Notes: generated by a model not told the origin, from the sequence alone. Counted from the stretch's first letter, positions 43,051-51,231 are shown. The stretch is DNA of 64,000 bases from Lachnospiraceae bacterium (GCA_017399445.1 JAFQCM010000125.1:1-64000); one strand, 5' to 3'. Numbers and translations: made by a program.

Positions 43051-43356
43051 ATGGCAGAGTATCAATATTATTTTAAAGAAAATAAAAAGGTAAAGAAAGC
43101 AGTAGCATTGTCTTATGAAGCAGGTGATATGGCACCTAAAATTGTGGCTACCGGAAAAGGAGAACTAGCAGAAAAGATAGTAAAAACTGCAGAGGAGGCT
43201 AAGGTACCGGTTCATAAAGATGATAAACTGGCAGATACCTTGTCAAAATTAGAAATTGGGGATGTAATACCACCGGAATTATATGAAGTAGTAGCAGAAA
43301 TTCTGGTGTTTGTAGATGATATGGAAAAACTAAGAGGAAAAGTATATGGAAAATAA
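43051..43356 (+). CDS. FlhB C-terminal-domain-like protein (YlqH/FlhX type)
   Basis: The 101-residue protein resembles the part of FlhB left after self-cleavage: KKAVALSYEAGDMAPKIVAT, then VPVHKDDKLADTLSKLEIGD and IPPELYEVVAEILVFVDDM. The NPTH cleavage motif and all membrane helices are absent, as in FlhX. FlhB-C and FliK set hook length in flagella, so the adjacent FliK-like gene is a meaningful partner. Function outside flagella is unknown. Its last 11 bases overlap yraN. Confidence 0.85.
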   Translation: MAEYQYYFKENKKVKKAVALSYEAGDMAPKIVATGKGELAEKIVKTAEEAKVPVHKDDKLADTLSKLEIGDVIPPELYEVVAEILVFVDDMEKLRGKVYGK

Positions 43357-43690
43357 AAGGAGTATAGGGGCAGTTTATGAACAAAAGGCAATAGAGTATT
43401 TAAAAGAAAAAGGATATTCTATCATAAATCAGAATTTTAGATGTAAGATAGGGGAGATAGACATCATTGCACAATGGAAGGATGTAATTGTATTTGTGGA
43501 AGTAAAGTATCGTAAGACAGCTTCTTTCGGATATCCCGAAGAAGCTGTTTCTTATTATAAACAGGAAAAAATCAGAAAGGTAGCGCAATATTTTTTAACA
43601 GGTTCAAATTCTTTTGTGGATATGGATTGCAGATTTGATGTAATCGCCATAGAAGGTGAAGAAATCAGACATATTGAAAATGCATTTTAA
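43346..43690 (+). CDS. yraN: UPF0102 (YraN) nuclease-like protein
   Basis: The 114-residue protein has the UPF0102 pattern GAVYEQKAIEYLKEKGYSII, then CKIGEIDIIAQWKDVIVFVE and VKYRK, an endonuclease-like fold with Asp and Glu-x-Lys active-site residues. Biological role is not settled; it often lies near rnhB as here. It overlaps the previous gene by 11 bp. Confidence 0.92.
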   Translation: MENKRSIGAVYEQKAIEYLKEKGYSIINQNFRCKIGEIDIIAQWKDVIVFVEVKYRKTASFGYPEEAVSYYKQEKIRKVAQYFLTGSNSFVDMDCRFDVIAIEGEEIRHIENAF

Positions 43691-43704
43691 GGGAAAGGAA
43701 ATAA

Positions 43705-44559
43705 ATGATGGAATATAATTTTAAATATAAAAATGAAGAAGAGGTATTTGTAGTAAGGGAAGAAAAAGGAGTAACTTTTTTACAGTTTCAGGGACTAAAC
43801 CAGTGTGAAATTATAGAACATGGTTTTTCTACCAGGATAGGCGGTGTCAGCGAAGGGATTTTTTCGTCCATGAATCTTAGTTATACCAGAGGAGATAAAG
43901 AAGATGCGGTAACAGAGAATTTTAAAAGATTTGCGGCAGCAATGGGTGTAGAATGTGAGAATTATGTATTTTCTGATCAGACCCATACTACAAATATTCG
44001 CGTAGTGACAGAAAAAGACAGGGGTAAGGGATTTACCAAAGACAGAGATTATACAGACATTGATGGGCTGGTAACCAATGTAAAGGGATTGGTACTTTCT
44101 ACCTTTTATGCAGACTGTGTTCCGTTATATTTTGTAGATTCAAAGAGAAAAGCCATTGGATTAGCTCATTCAGGATGGAAAGGAACCGTAGGAGAAATTG
44201 GAAGAAAAATCATAGAAACTATGGAAAAAGAGTATGGAAGTAAGGCTGAAGATATTCTTGTGGCAATTGCCCCATCTATTTGCAGAAAATGTTATGAAGT
44301 AAGTGAAGATGTGGCTAGTGAATTTATGAAAATTTTTCCAAAAGAAGAATGGGTAAAAATTATGGATGATAAAGGGAATGGAAAATATCAGTTGGATTTA
44401 TGGGAAAGTAATAAAAAAATTTTATTAAGAAGTGGAATTTTAAAGGAACATTTATTTGTAACTAATTTGTGTACCTGTTGTAATAGTGAACTTTTATTTT
44501 CCCACAGAGCAAGCCAGGGAAAGCGCGGAAATCTGGGGGCATTTCTAATGTTGAAATAA
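43705..44559 (+). CDS. pgeF: PgeF/YlmD-type multicopper-fold (laccase domain) protein
   Basis: The 284-residue protein has the family's metal residues: SDQTHTTNIRVV (His), TFYADCVPLYFVD (Cys) and GLAHSGWKGTVGEI (His). It was first called polyphenol oxidase; members act as purine nucleoside phosphorylases/deaminases, and E. coli YfiH/PgeF corrects peptidoglycan precursor synthesis. ATGs at 43705 and 43708 are both close to the AAAGGAAA site. It is the last gene before the ECF module. Confidence 0.9.
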   Translation: MMEYNFKYKNEEEVFVVREEKGVTFLQFQGLNQCEIIEHGFSTRIGGVSEGIFSSMNLSYTRGDKEDAVTENFKRFAAAMGVECENYVFSDQTHTTNIRVVTEKDRGKGFTKDRDYTDIDGLVTNVKGLVLSTFYADCVPLYFVDSKRKAIGLAHSGWKGTVGEIGRKIIETMEKEYGSKAEDILVAIAPSICRKCYEVSEDVASEFMKIFPKEEWVKIMDDKGNGKYQLDLWESNKKILLRSGILKEHLFVTNLCTCCNSELLFSHRASQGKRGNLGAFLMLK

Positions 44560-44592
44560 AAAAATTTTTAAAATTTTGTAGTAAAAAGCAGG

Positions 44593-44619
44593 TGTAAAAC
44601 GTTATAAAGATAAGACGTC
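44593..44619 (+). promoter_or_regulatory. ECF-type promoter before the sigma factor gene
   Basis: TGTAAAAC (44593-44600) and CGTC (44616-44619) are 15 bp apart and resemble the -35 TGxAAC and -10 CGTC boxes recognised by ECF sigma factors. The gene start is 22 bp downstream, so autoregulation is likely. Confidence 0.55.
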
Positions 44620-44641
44620 AAATTATAAGGGGAGAAAAAGC

Positions 44642-45193
44642 ATGCTTTTATTTTTAAATGTCCTGGATACCCAGGAAGAAAAAGATAAATTCGTTCGGAT
44701 TTATGAAGCCTATCGTTATATGATGTGGTATAGTGCCAATGAGATTTTAAAGGACAAAGACCTTTCAGAAGATGCAGTGCAGGAAGCTTTTTTAGCTTTA
44801 ACCCGTCATCTGAATAAGGTAGATGAAAATGATATTCTCAGAACAAAAAAATTTTTAAGAACTATTGTAAAAAGTAAGGCAATTGACATTATAAGAAAGC
44901 GAAAAGAAGGAGAAGTACCTTTTGAAGAAGAAGCAGAAGAGTATTTGCTAAAAGCACCTACAGATATTTTAAATGTATTAATTGAAAAGGAAAGTGTGGC
45001 TTACATTAAGGAATGTATTCAAAAACTGGATGAAAAATATCGGGTGGTATTTGAATATAAGCTGGTACATAATCTTTCTGATAGTGATATTGGAAATATT
45101 TTAGAGGTTAGTAGTAAGGTGGTAAATGTAAGATATTTTAGAGCAAGGAAAAAGCTGCAACAAATCTTAATGGAGGGTAGGGAACATGAATAA
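44642..45193 (+). CDS. ECF-type RNA polymerase sigma factor
   Basis: The 183-residue protein has sigma region 2 (YRYMMWYSANEILKDKDLSE, with DAVQEAFLAL and LRTIVKSKAIDIIRKRK) and region 4 (LDEKYRVVFEYKLVHNLSDS, a helix-turn-helix near 140-170). It recruits polymerase to its own regulon. The start follows AGGGGAG. Its end overlaps the next gene by 8 bp, the usual coupling with an anti-sigma gene. Confidence 0.92.
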   Translation: MLLFLNVLDTQEEKDKFVRIYEAYRYMMWYSANEILKDKDLSEDAVQEAFLALTRHLNKVDENDILRTKKFLRTIVKSKAIDIIRKRKEGEVPFEEEAEEYLLKAPTDILNVLIEKESVAYIKECIQKLDEKYRVVFEYKLVHNLSDSDIGNILEVSSKVVNVRYFRARKKLQQILMEGREHE

Positions 45194-45986
45194 GTCAGAT
45201 GCCAAATTAAAAGAATGTGTAGAAGGCCTGTTGGAAGAGGAGGTAAAAGAAATTCCAAAAGATTCTAAAATTAAAGAAACTCATGTTTTTTCCAGGACAT
45301 TTGAAAAAGATATGAAGCGCCTGATACAAAAAAATAAAATTCAAAAATTGCATAGAATATATAAAATACTTGGAGTATGTGCAGTACTGGCTCTTGTAAT
45401 TGCAGTAAGTGAAGGACAAGAGTTCTTCTTTCCGAAAGAGGAAAGTGCTTCCAATTATATGTATATGGAAGAACTTACTGAGGAGTACGGGGAAGAAAGT
45501 ATGGAAGGAATAGAAGGTGCGGAAGATAATGCCGCTGCTGATGGGGGCACAGAGGAATTTGCCACAGAAGAGGAAGAAAATTTTGAAATAGCAGAGGATT
45601 ATTCTGAAGAAGAAAAGCAATCCTGGATAAAATCCAGTTATGGTGATGAAATCAATGTGGCAGATATGGAAGAAAAACCTGTTGGAATTAAGGTCAGTGT
45701 TTTAGAAAAAGGGGCAGATGGTATTATTTTATATCAGCAGATAAAAAACAATACTAATAAAAAAATCCATTATATGGAAGGGAGTTACATGCTAGAAGTC
45801 TGGTACAATGAGGAATGGTATGTAATTTCCACTAGTGAAGATTCCATACTTTATATATTAGACCAAGGCAGTCGATATGCAAATGATATTTCTGTTCAGA
45901 ATGTAACATTATATGAAGGTTATCAATACCGTTTGTTATCAATGTTTAATGGAGAATTGAAAGCTTCCAGGTTTATTATGGAGTAA
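45186..45986 (+). CDS. Membrane anti-sigma-like protein
   Basis: The 266-residue protein has a cytosolic N-terminus (about 1-60), one membrane helix (IYKILGVCAVLALVIAV, about 59-75), an acidic Glu-rich linker (about 85-145) and a C-terminal beta domain (GIKVSVLEKGADGIILYQQI, then LEVWYNEEWYVIS) resembling a bacterial Ig-like domain. No zinc HC2 motif is present, so it is assigned as anti-sigma from topology and its 8-bp overlap with the sigma gene. The outer domain could sense envelope stress. Confidence 0.75.
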   Translation: MNKSDAKLKECVEGLLEEEVKEIPKDSKIKETHVFSRTFEKDMKRLIQKNKIQKLHRIYKILGVCAVLALVIAVSEGQEFFFPKEESASNYMYMEELTEEYGEESMEGIEGAEDNAAADGGTEEFATEEEENFEIAEDYSEEEKQSWIKSSYGDEINVADMEEKPVGIKVSVLEKGADGIILYQQIKNNTNKKIHYMEGSYMLEVWYNEEWYVISTSEDSILYILDQGSRYANDISVQNVTLYEGYQYRLLSMFNGELKASRFIME

Positions 45987-46005
45987 AGAGAAGGAGGAAT
46001 GACTT

Positions 46006-46977
46006 ATGAAAAGAAAAGTTGTGAAAAGTTTAGGGATTTTAATGGCAACAATTATACTTATGACTGGCTGTGGTGTTTCTAACAATAAGGAAAATGCTAC
46101 AGAAAGTAAAATGGCTACAGAGGACGCATATGAAGAGTCTTATGAGGAGTATGGTACTGAGGAAATTGCAGAAGAAGAAATGGCAGATAATGGAATAAGC
46201 TACGAAGAAGGAGCAACCGATACAGAAACATTAGAAGAAGAGACAACAAGTTATAACCAAGGTGACCGTAAACTGATCAAAACCATTGATATGGAACTAG
46301 AAACACTGGAATATGAAAAGACCATTACCTATATCGAAAAAAGAGTAACTAAACTTGGTGGTTATGTAGAAAGCTCTAGTTTAGATGGAAGTAGCATTTA
46401 TGATGATTATTATGGAAATCGTTATGGAGAATTAAAAGTAAGAATTCCTAAAGAACAAGCAGATGAATTTGTAAAAGGAATTGATGAAAATACAAATATA
46501 AAGAGAAAAAGTGAAAGTACTGAAGATATTACATTAAGTTATGTTGACGCAGAAAGCCATAAAGAAGCATTAAAAGTAGAACAGAAAAGACTTATTGCAA
46601 TTATGAAGAAAGCAGAAACAGTAGAAGAAATCATATCCTTAGAATCCAGACTTTCTGAGGTCAGATACGAAATTGAAAAGTATGAGTCTAAGATAAGAAC
46701 ATATGATAATCTGGTGGATTATACTACTATTAATATCTATGTTTCAGAAGTGCAGGAAATCACAGAAGCACCAAAGATTACTGCAATGGAACGAATGGCA
46801 GAAGGTTTTACAGAAAGTGTGAATGATATTATAAAAGGAATGAAAGAATTTGTAATTGGATTTGTAAGTGCATTACCATATCTGGTGGTATGGGGTATTG
46901 TGATTGGTGTTATACTAATTGTTATTAGGAAAATTTTAAAACGCAAAAGAAAGAAGAAAAAAATTGAGGAGAAGTAG
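46006..46977 (+). CDS. DUF4349 lipoprotein
   Basis: The 323-residue protein has a signal peptide ending in the lipobox LMTGC, an acidic linker (about 25-85), the DUF4349 domain (KLIKTIDMELETLEYEKTIT, then GELKVRIPKEQADEFVKGID and a coiled-coil VKVEQ... segment) and a C-terminal membrane helix (FVSALPYLVVWGIVIGVIL) with a basic end. It is anchored at both ends. Members are often encoded next to ECF/anti-sigma pairs, as here, where it lies 19 bp after the anti-sigma gene and is probably part of the same stress-sensing unit. Its molecular role is unknown. Confidence 0.85.
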   Translation: MKRKVVKSLGILMATIILMTGCGVSNNKENATESKMATEDAYEESYEEYGTEEIAEEEMADNGISYEEGATDTETLEEETTSYNQGDRKLIKTIDMELETLEYEKTITYIEKRVTKLGGYVESSSLDGSSIYDDYYGNRYGELKVRIPKEQADEFVKGIDENTNIKRKSESTEDITLSYVDAESHKEALKVEQKRLIAIMKKAETVEEIISLESRLSEVRYEIEKYESKIRTYDNLVDYTTINIYVSEVQEITEAPKITAMERMAEGFTESVNDIIKGMKEFVIGFVSALPYLVVWGIVIGVILIVIRKILKRKRKKKKIEEK

Positions 46978-46982
46978 AGAAT

Positions 46983-47022
46983 GTGGCTTCACAGATGTTG
47001 AGAAAGGCATCCGTGGAGCCAC
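46983..47022. terminator. Long inverted repeat after the ECF module
   Basis: GTGGCTTCACAGATG (46983-46997) and CATCCGTGGAGCCAC (47008-47022) are complementary at 13 of 15 positions. The T run is poor, so termination is likely but not certain. Confidence 0.6.
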
Positions 47023-47070
47023 TCTTCTCACTAGAAAATTAAAATTGTCTCCAATATTCTGTTAAAGTTC

Positions 47071-47099
47071 GTGACAATTTACATAAAAAATGGTAAAAT
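47071..47099 (+). promoter_or_regulatory. Promoter of the GH13-like gene
   Basis: GTGACA (47071-47076), a 17-bp spacer and TAAAAT (47094-47099) lie about 40 bp before the start codon. Confidence 0.6.
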
Positions 47100-47139
47100 A
47101 ACAATATTGGTTTGAATTCAACAAGGGGAAGCAAATAGC

Positions 47140-49062
47140 ATGAAAAAAGAGACGAAAAAACAATATCATATAAAAGAAGGAAGTTATAAGGAAGCAGGTA
47201 TTACATTTTTTGAGAATGGTTATCAGATAACTTTTGGAGCAAAAGATGTAAAAGACCTAGCTCTTGTTTTGTATGATTCAAAAACATTAGAAATTATAGA
47301 CGAAATAATACTTCCCATAGAATATAAAAAAGGCAACCTGTATAGTTATTATATAGGAGGAATTGATTTAAAATTATACTTATATAATTTTCGAGTAAAT
47401 GGAAAAATTATCCAGGACCCTTATGCAAAATCTATAATTGGACGTGAAGTGTGGGGCGAAAAGCGTAGCGAAGAAAAAATTTATTGTCAGATAAAAGAAG
47501 AAGAATACCAGTGGGAAGGAGATAAAAGTTTAAAATATTTTTCCCATGAGCTGGTTATGTATAAAATTCATGTACGAGGATTTACGAAACATAAAACATC
47601 CAAAGTGAAGAAAAAGGGAACTTATGCAGGGATTGTAGAAAAGATTCCTTATTTAAAGGAACTTGGAATTACTGCTATTGAGCTTATGCCGGCGTATGAG
47701 TTTGAGGAAATTATAGAGAGAGAATATAATTATAAACCAACCTATGCAGTAGATGAAATTAAAGATCAGACACTACTTAATTTCTGGGGATACGGAAAAG
47801 GAAATTATTTTGCACCTAAAAATTCCTATGCAGCATCAAAAAATCCACAAAACGAGTTTAAAGATATGGTAAAGGAATTACATAAACATGGAATTGAAGT
47901 GTATATGGAATTTTCTTTTGAACCTTATGAAAATCAAAATTTAATTATAGACTGTGTAAAATATTGGGTGGAGGAATACCATATTGATGGAGTACACTTA
48001 TATGGTGAAAATCTTCCAATTGCAGTATTAGCACAACAGCAGCTACTTTCAGATATAAAGATTTTTCAAAATTATCAGGATACCAAAGCAGTATATTCGG
48101 AAGGTGAAAATTTAGAGTATAGAAACTTAATAGAATATAATGGTGGATTTCAAGACTGCGGAAGACGGCTTTTGAAAGGTGATGCATATCAGATTAGTGA
48201 TTTTGTATATCGAAATCGAAAAAACGATGAACAACAGGCAGTTGTCAATTTTATGGCAAATCACAATGGATATACTTTATATGACAGTGTTTCTTATGAA
48301 AGAAAGCACAATGAAGCCAATGGAGAATCAGGAAAAGATGGTAGTAATTTCAATTATACCTGGAACTGTGGTGTGGAGGGAAGTACTCGTAAGAGAATGA
48401 TTATGGACCTTCGTAAAAAGCAGATGAAGAATGCTTTTACTATGGTATTGTTAAGTCAGGGTATTCCTTTAATTATGAGCGGTGATGAGTGGTGCAACAC
48501 TCAGAAGGGAAATAATAATCCCTACTGTCAAGACAATGAACTTTCCTGGGTTATATGGCAAGAAAACGGATTTCAAAAAGAAATCTATGAGTTTGTTAAA
48601 AAAATGATAGCTTTTCGAAAAAAACATCCAATTTTAAGTGGAGCAGCAAAATTAAGAGTCATGGATTATTTGGCATGTGGTTATCCAGATGTTTCCTATC
48701 ATGGAGAAAAAGCATGGACTCCTTATTTTGAAAATGACAGTCGTTATGTGGGGATTATGTATTGTGGAAATTATGCCTGTATTGATAAAACAGTATGTGA
48801 TGATTTTTTCTATATTGCATATAATTTGCACTGGGAAAAGCATGTGCTAGCCCTTCCAAATTTGCCAAAAGGGAAAAAATGGTTTTTGGTAGCAGATACT
48901 TCGAAAAAGAAAGAAGAGGACTGGTTAGAAGAAGCCCAGGAAAGCCTTTTAGAAGAACAAAGGGGAGTAGAAGTGGAGCCCCGTTCCATTGTAATTTTGC
49001 GTGGAAAGGCAGTAAAAGAAAAGGGAAAGAAAAAAGATAAGGATAAGGCAAAACAGAGGTGA
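47140..49062 (+). CDS. GH13 isoamylase/GlgX-like protein, probably catalytically inactive
   Basis: The 640-residue protein has the CBM48-like N-terminus and GH13 barrel of the pullulanase/isoamylase type (ELVMYKIHVRGFTKH, ELGITAIELMPAYEFEE, KHNEANGESGKDGSNFNYTW, PLIMSGDEWCNTQKGNNNPY). The catalytic motifs are altered: the conserved region I DxVxNH is EFSFEP (257-262), the nucleophile motif GFRFD is GVHLY with Tyr288 in place of Asp and His286 in place of Arg, and the transition-state HD is His375-Asn376. Only a possible acid Glu (Glu321) remains. It should not hydrolyse glycosidic bonds; a glycogen-binding or regulatory role is inferred. The tail is Lys-rich. Confidence 0.85.
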   Translation: MKKETKKQYHIKEGSYKEAGITFFENGYQITFGAKDVKDLALVLYDSKTLEIIDEIILPIEYKKGNLYSYYIGGIDLKLYLYNFRVNGKIIQDPYAKSIIGREVWGEKRSEEKIYCQIKEEEYQWEGDKSLKYFSHELVMYKIHVRGFTKHKTSKVKKKGTYAGIVEKIPYLKELGITAIELMPAYEFEEIIEREYNYKPTYAVDEIKDQTLLNFWGYGKGNYFAPKNSYAASKNPQNEFKDMVKELHKHGIEVYMEFSFEPYENQNLIIDCVKYWVEEYHIDGVHLYGENLPIAVLAQQQLLSDIKIFQNYQDTKAVYSEGENLEYRNLIEYNGGFQDCGRRLLKGDAYQISDFVYRNRKNDEQQAVVNFMANHNGYTLYDSVSYERKHNEANGESGKDGSNFNYTWNCGVEGSTRKRMIMDLRKKQMKNAFTMVLLSQGIPLIMSGDEWCNTQKGNNNPYCQDNELSWVIWQENGFQKEIYEFVKKMIAFRKKHPILSGAAKLRVMDYLACGYPDVSYHGEKAWTPYFENDSRYVGIMYCGNYACIDKTVCDDFFYIAYNLHWEKHVLALPNLPKGKKWFLVADTSKKKEEDWLEEAQESLLEEQRGVEVEPRSIVILRGKAVKEKGKKKDKDKAKQR

Positions 49063-49067
49063 CATAG

Positions 49068-49595
49068 ATGAATGTATTTGGACATTTCAAAACCATAACG
49101 AAACATAAAATTCTTGTTATGAAATATTGCTTTCGACTAGGGTTATATAAACAGGGATTACTTCATGATATGTCAAAATATTCACCAACAGAATTTATTC
49201 CGGGCTGTAAGTATTATCAGGGAATTCAAAGTCCAAATAATGCAGAAAGGGAGGCAAATGGAGTTTCCCTGGCATGGTTGCATCATAAAGGCAGGAATAA
49301 ACATCATTATGAATACTGGATTGACTATGGCACCGGTGAAAATAAAGAAATGCAAGGTATGAAAATACCTAATAAATATATGATAGAAATGTTTTGTGAC
49401 AGACTGGCGGCTTCTAAAAATTATAATGGGAAAAATTATACTCAGGCAGATTCCTGGGAATATTATGAAAAAGGAAAGCAGTATGCCATACTGCACCCGG
49501 AATCCAGAGCATTGTTAGAAAAACTTTTATATATGCTAAAAGAAGAAGGCGAAGAAAAAACCTTTGAATATATAAGGAAAAATATTAAATATTAA
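49068..49595 (+). CDS. DUF5662 family protein
   Basis: The 175-residue protein has the DUF5662 pattern: HKILVMKYCFRLGLYKQGLL, HDMSKYSPTEF, AWLHHKGRNKHHYEYW and CDRLAASKNY. The clustered His and Asp residues suggest an HD-like metal-binding helical fold, but the activity is unknown. It starts 5 bp after the GH13-like gene, so the two are cotranscribed, and it ends at a perfect terminator. Confidence 0.85.
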   Translation: MNVFGHFKTITKHKILVMKYCFRLGLYKQGLLHDMSKYSPTEFIPGCKYYQGIQSPNNAEREANGVSLAWLHHKGRNKHHYEYWIDYGTGENKEMQGMKIPNKYMIEMFCDRLAASKNYNGKNYTQADSWEYYEKGKQYAILHPESRALLEKLLYMLKEEGEEKTFEYIRKNIKY

Positions 49596-49596
49596 G

Positions 49597-49630
49597 AAAA
49601 GTGCAGGAAATACAAACTTCCTGCACTTTT
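49597..49630 (+). terminator. Terminator after the DUF5662 gene
   Basis: AAAAGTGCAGGAA (49597-49609) pairs perfectly with TTCCTGCACTTTT (49618-49630). The group II intron remnant begins 4 bp further, directly behind the T run. Confidence 0.88.
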
Positions 49631-49634
49631 AAAA

Positions 49635-49902
49635 GTGTGCGCCTAGCGGCGCACGTTTCCAACAAGTGAAAGTCTTGAATCCGCCCGGTAGTGGGAAGGA
49701 TATAGCCGAAGGGGTCATTGGTTCATAACACATACATTAGCAATAAATATGGTGATGACAAAAGAAAGACTGATAAACAGTGGCTTCTATGATTTAGCCA
49801 TAGCCTATCAGTCTGTGCACGTCAACTATTGAAATCGCCTAGTACCGAACGGTATGCTAGATGGTGTGAGAGGACGGGAGTTAGTCACTCCCTCCTACTC
49901 GA
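49635..49902 (+). ncRNA. Group II intron remnant without its reverse transcriptase
   Basis: The segment opens with GTGTGCGCC, matching the intron 5' consensus GUGYG, followed by domain I-like text (CAAGTGAAAGTCTTG, GGATATAGCCGAAGGGGTC). It closes with ACGGTATGCTAGATGGTGTG, AGAGGACGGG and CTCCTACTCGAT, the usual 3' domain V/VI end of many bacterial group II introns. Full introns with their ORF measure about 2-2.5 kb; here only some 268 nt remain, with no reverse transcriptase. It sits immediately after a terminator T run, a known target of some bacterial group II introns. Class assignment is not attempted. Confidence 0.75.
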
Positions 49903-50382
49903 TTATTTAGGGTAAACAAGATGTTCTTCCGTAATATTGTATAACACATCTTCTAAAAACTTCTTTGCCAGATAATTTGCCATAGGCAGATTCATGTCTA
50001 AGTAATTTCCGCAGTCTTTTGCAGAAGCACCTGGAACTTCATCATGAAAGATGCTGATAAATTCAAACATTTCTGTTAATAGTGGCACAATGTCTTTGGA
50101 AGAATAGTCACCTGCCAAAAGCAGATAAAAACCGGTACGACAGCCCATCGGTCCAAAATAAACGATTTTTTCACCATATTCTTTGTGATTTCTTAAATAT
50201 GTGGCAGCCAAATGTTCTATGGTATGGATTTCAGCAGTGTTCATGACTGGTTCTTCATTTGGTTTTGTCATACGAATATCAAAAGTAGTAATGGTTTCAC
50301 CACCAAAATTATCTTTTCTGGAAACATATACTCCTTTTAAAAGTTTTAAGTGGTCAATTCTAAAACTTGTTATTTTTTCCAT
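49903..50382 (-). CDS. luxS: S-ribosylhomocysteine lyase
   Basis: The 159-residue protein has the metal-binding HTIEH motif (His53, His57), the catalytic Cys81 in GPMGCRTGFYLL and the third metal ligand Cys124 in KDCGNYLDMN. It cleaves S-ribosylhomocysteine to homocysteine and the AI-2 precursor DPD in methyl cycle recycling. The stop codon abuts the intron remnant on the other side. AAGGAGG precedes the start. Confidence 0.96.
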   Translation of the reverse strand: MEKITSFRIDHLKLLKGVYVSRKDNFGGETITTFDIRMTKPNEEPVMNTAEIHTIEHLAATYLRNHKEYGEKIVYFGPMGCRTGFYLLLAGDYSSKDIVPLLTEMFEFISIFHDEVPGASAKDCGNYLDMNLPMANYLAKKFLEDVLYNITEEHLVYPK

Positions 50383-50421
50383 AATATAAAACCTCCTTAC
50401 AAGGAATTTTGAGTCTTTCCT

Positions 50422-50449
50422 ATTCTAGCATAATCTGTGAGAAATGCAA
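50422..50449 (-). promoter_or_regulatory. Promoter of luxS
   Basis: On the minus strand TTGCAT (50444-50449) and TAGAAT (50422-50427) are 16 bp apart, about 40 bp upstream of the luxS start. Confidence 0.6.
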
Positions 50450-50506
50450 AGAGATTTTAGAATAATTAAATTTGTGTAAACAATTCAAACAAAAGGGGTA
50501 AATGGG

Positions 50507-50535
50507 TTGACTATAGAAGGCGTGGATGCTAAAAT
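50507..50535 (+). promoter_or_regulatory. Promoter of the HbpS-like gene
   Basis: TTGACT (50507-50512), a 17-bp spacer and TAAAAT (50530-50535) match the vegetative consensus well. Confidence 0.75.
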
Positions 50536-50620
50536 TTCTTATATGATATGTAAATTAGAAATAATAGAATGACAGGAAAGGGGATATCTTGGTATTCTAT
50601 AGAAATTGGAGGTTTGTATT

Positions 50621-51136
50621 ATGACAGCAGAAGAATTAAAAAATTTAGATGAGTTTGTAAAAGTATTAGATATGCAGGAGGAAATTCTGCAGTTTACCCA
50701 TTTTACGAATCAGGATGCCTGGGAACTGGGAAGTATTATGGCAGCAGAAGCCAAAAGAAGAGGGGTATCCGTTGCTATTCGAATTGAATTAAATAATGGA
50801 TATTGTGTATTCCAGTATGCAGCAGACAGAACTACACTTAGAAATCAGATGTGGTTAGAACGAAAAATTAATACTGTGAAATTAATGGAAAAGAGCAGTC
50901 TGAATTTCTATGCTTCCCTTAGAAAATCAGACCAGACCATGGAAGATGTATCTTTGGATGAAAGCATATATGCATGTTGTGGTGGGGCATTCCCAATCCG
51001 TATTGAAGATGTAGGAGTAATTGGAACTATTGCAGTATCTGGTTTGAATCATGTAGGAGACCATGATTTTATTGTAAAATGTGTAAGTAAATATCTTCAT
51101 GCAGACGAAGTGCCGAGAATCAGAGAAAATATGTAA
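50621..51136 (+). CDS. Heme-degrading/UPF0303 (HbpS-like) family protein
   Basis: The 171-residue protein is the HbpS/GlcG-type fold of the UPF0303 family: FTHFTNQDAWELGSIMAAEA, VAIRIELNNGYCVFQYAAD and GAFPIRIEDVGVIGTIAVSG. Members bind heme or act in small-molecule sensing, but none of the tested activities can be read from sequence. ATTGGAGG fits the ATG at 50621. It stands alone behind its own promoter and ends at a terminator. Confidence 0.85.
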   Translation: MTAEELKNLDEFVKVLDMQEEILQFTHFTNQDAWELGSIMAAEAKRRGVSVAIRIELNNGYCVFQYAADRTTLRNQMWLERKINTVKLMEKSSLNFYASLRKSDQTMEDVSLDESIYACCGGAFPIRIEDVGVIGTIAVSGLNHVGDHDFIVKCVSKYLHADEVPRIRENM

Positions 51137-51144
51137 TAAAATGG

Positions 51145-51191
51145 GGCTGTCGCTTTAACGAATAAAAAATGTTAGAGCGCAGCCTTTTTTT
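51145..51191 (+). terminator. Terminator after the HbpS-like gene
   Basis: GGCTGTCGCTTTAAC pairs with GTTAGAGCGCAGCC (one mismatch) and runs into seven T residues. Confidence 0.82.
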
Positions 51192-51231
51192 AGTTTACTT
51201 TTTTGTATAAAGAAAGAAGTTGAACACTAAT

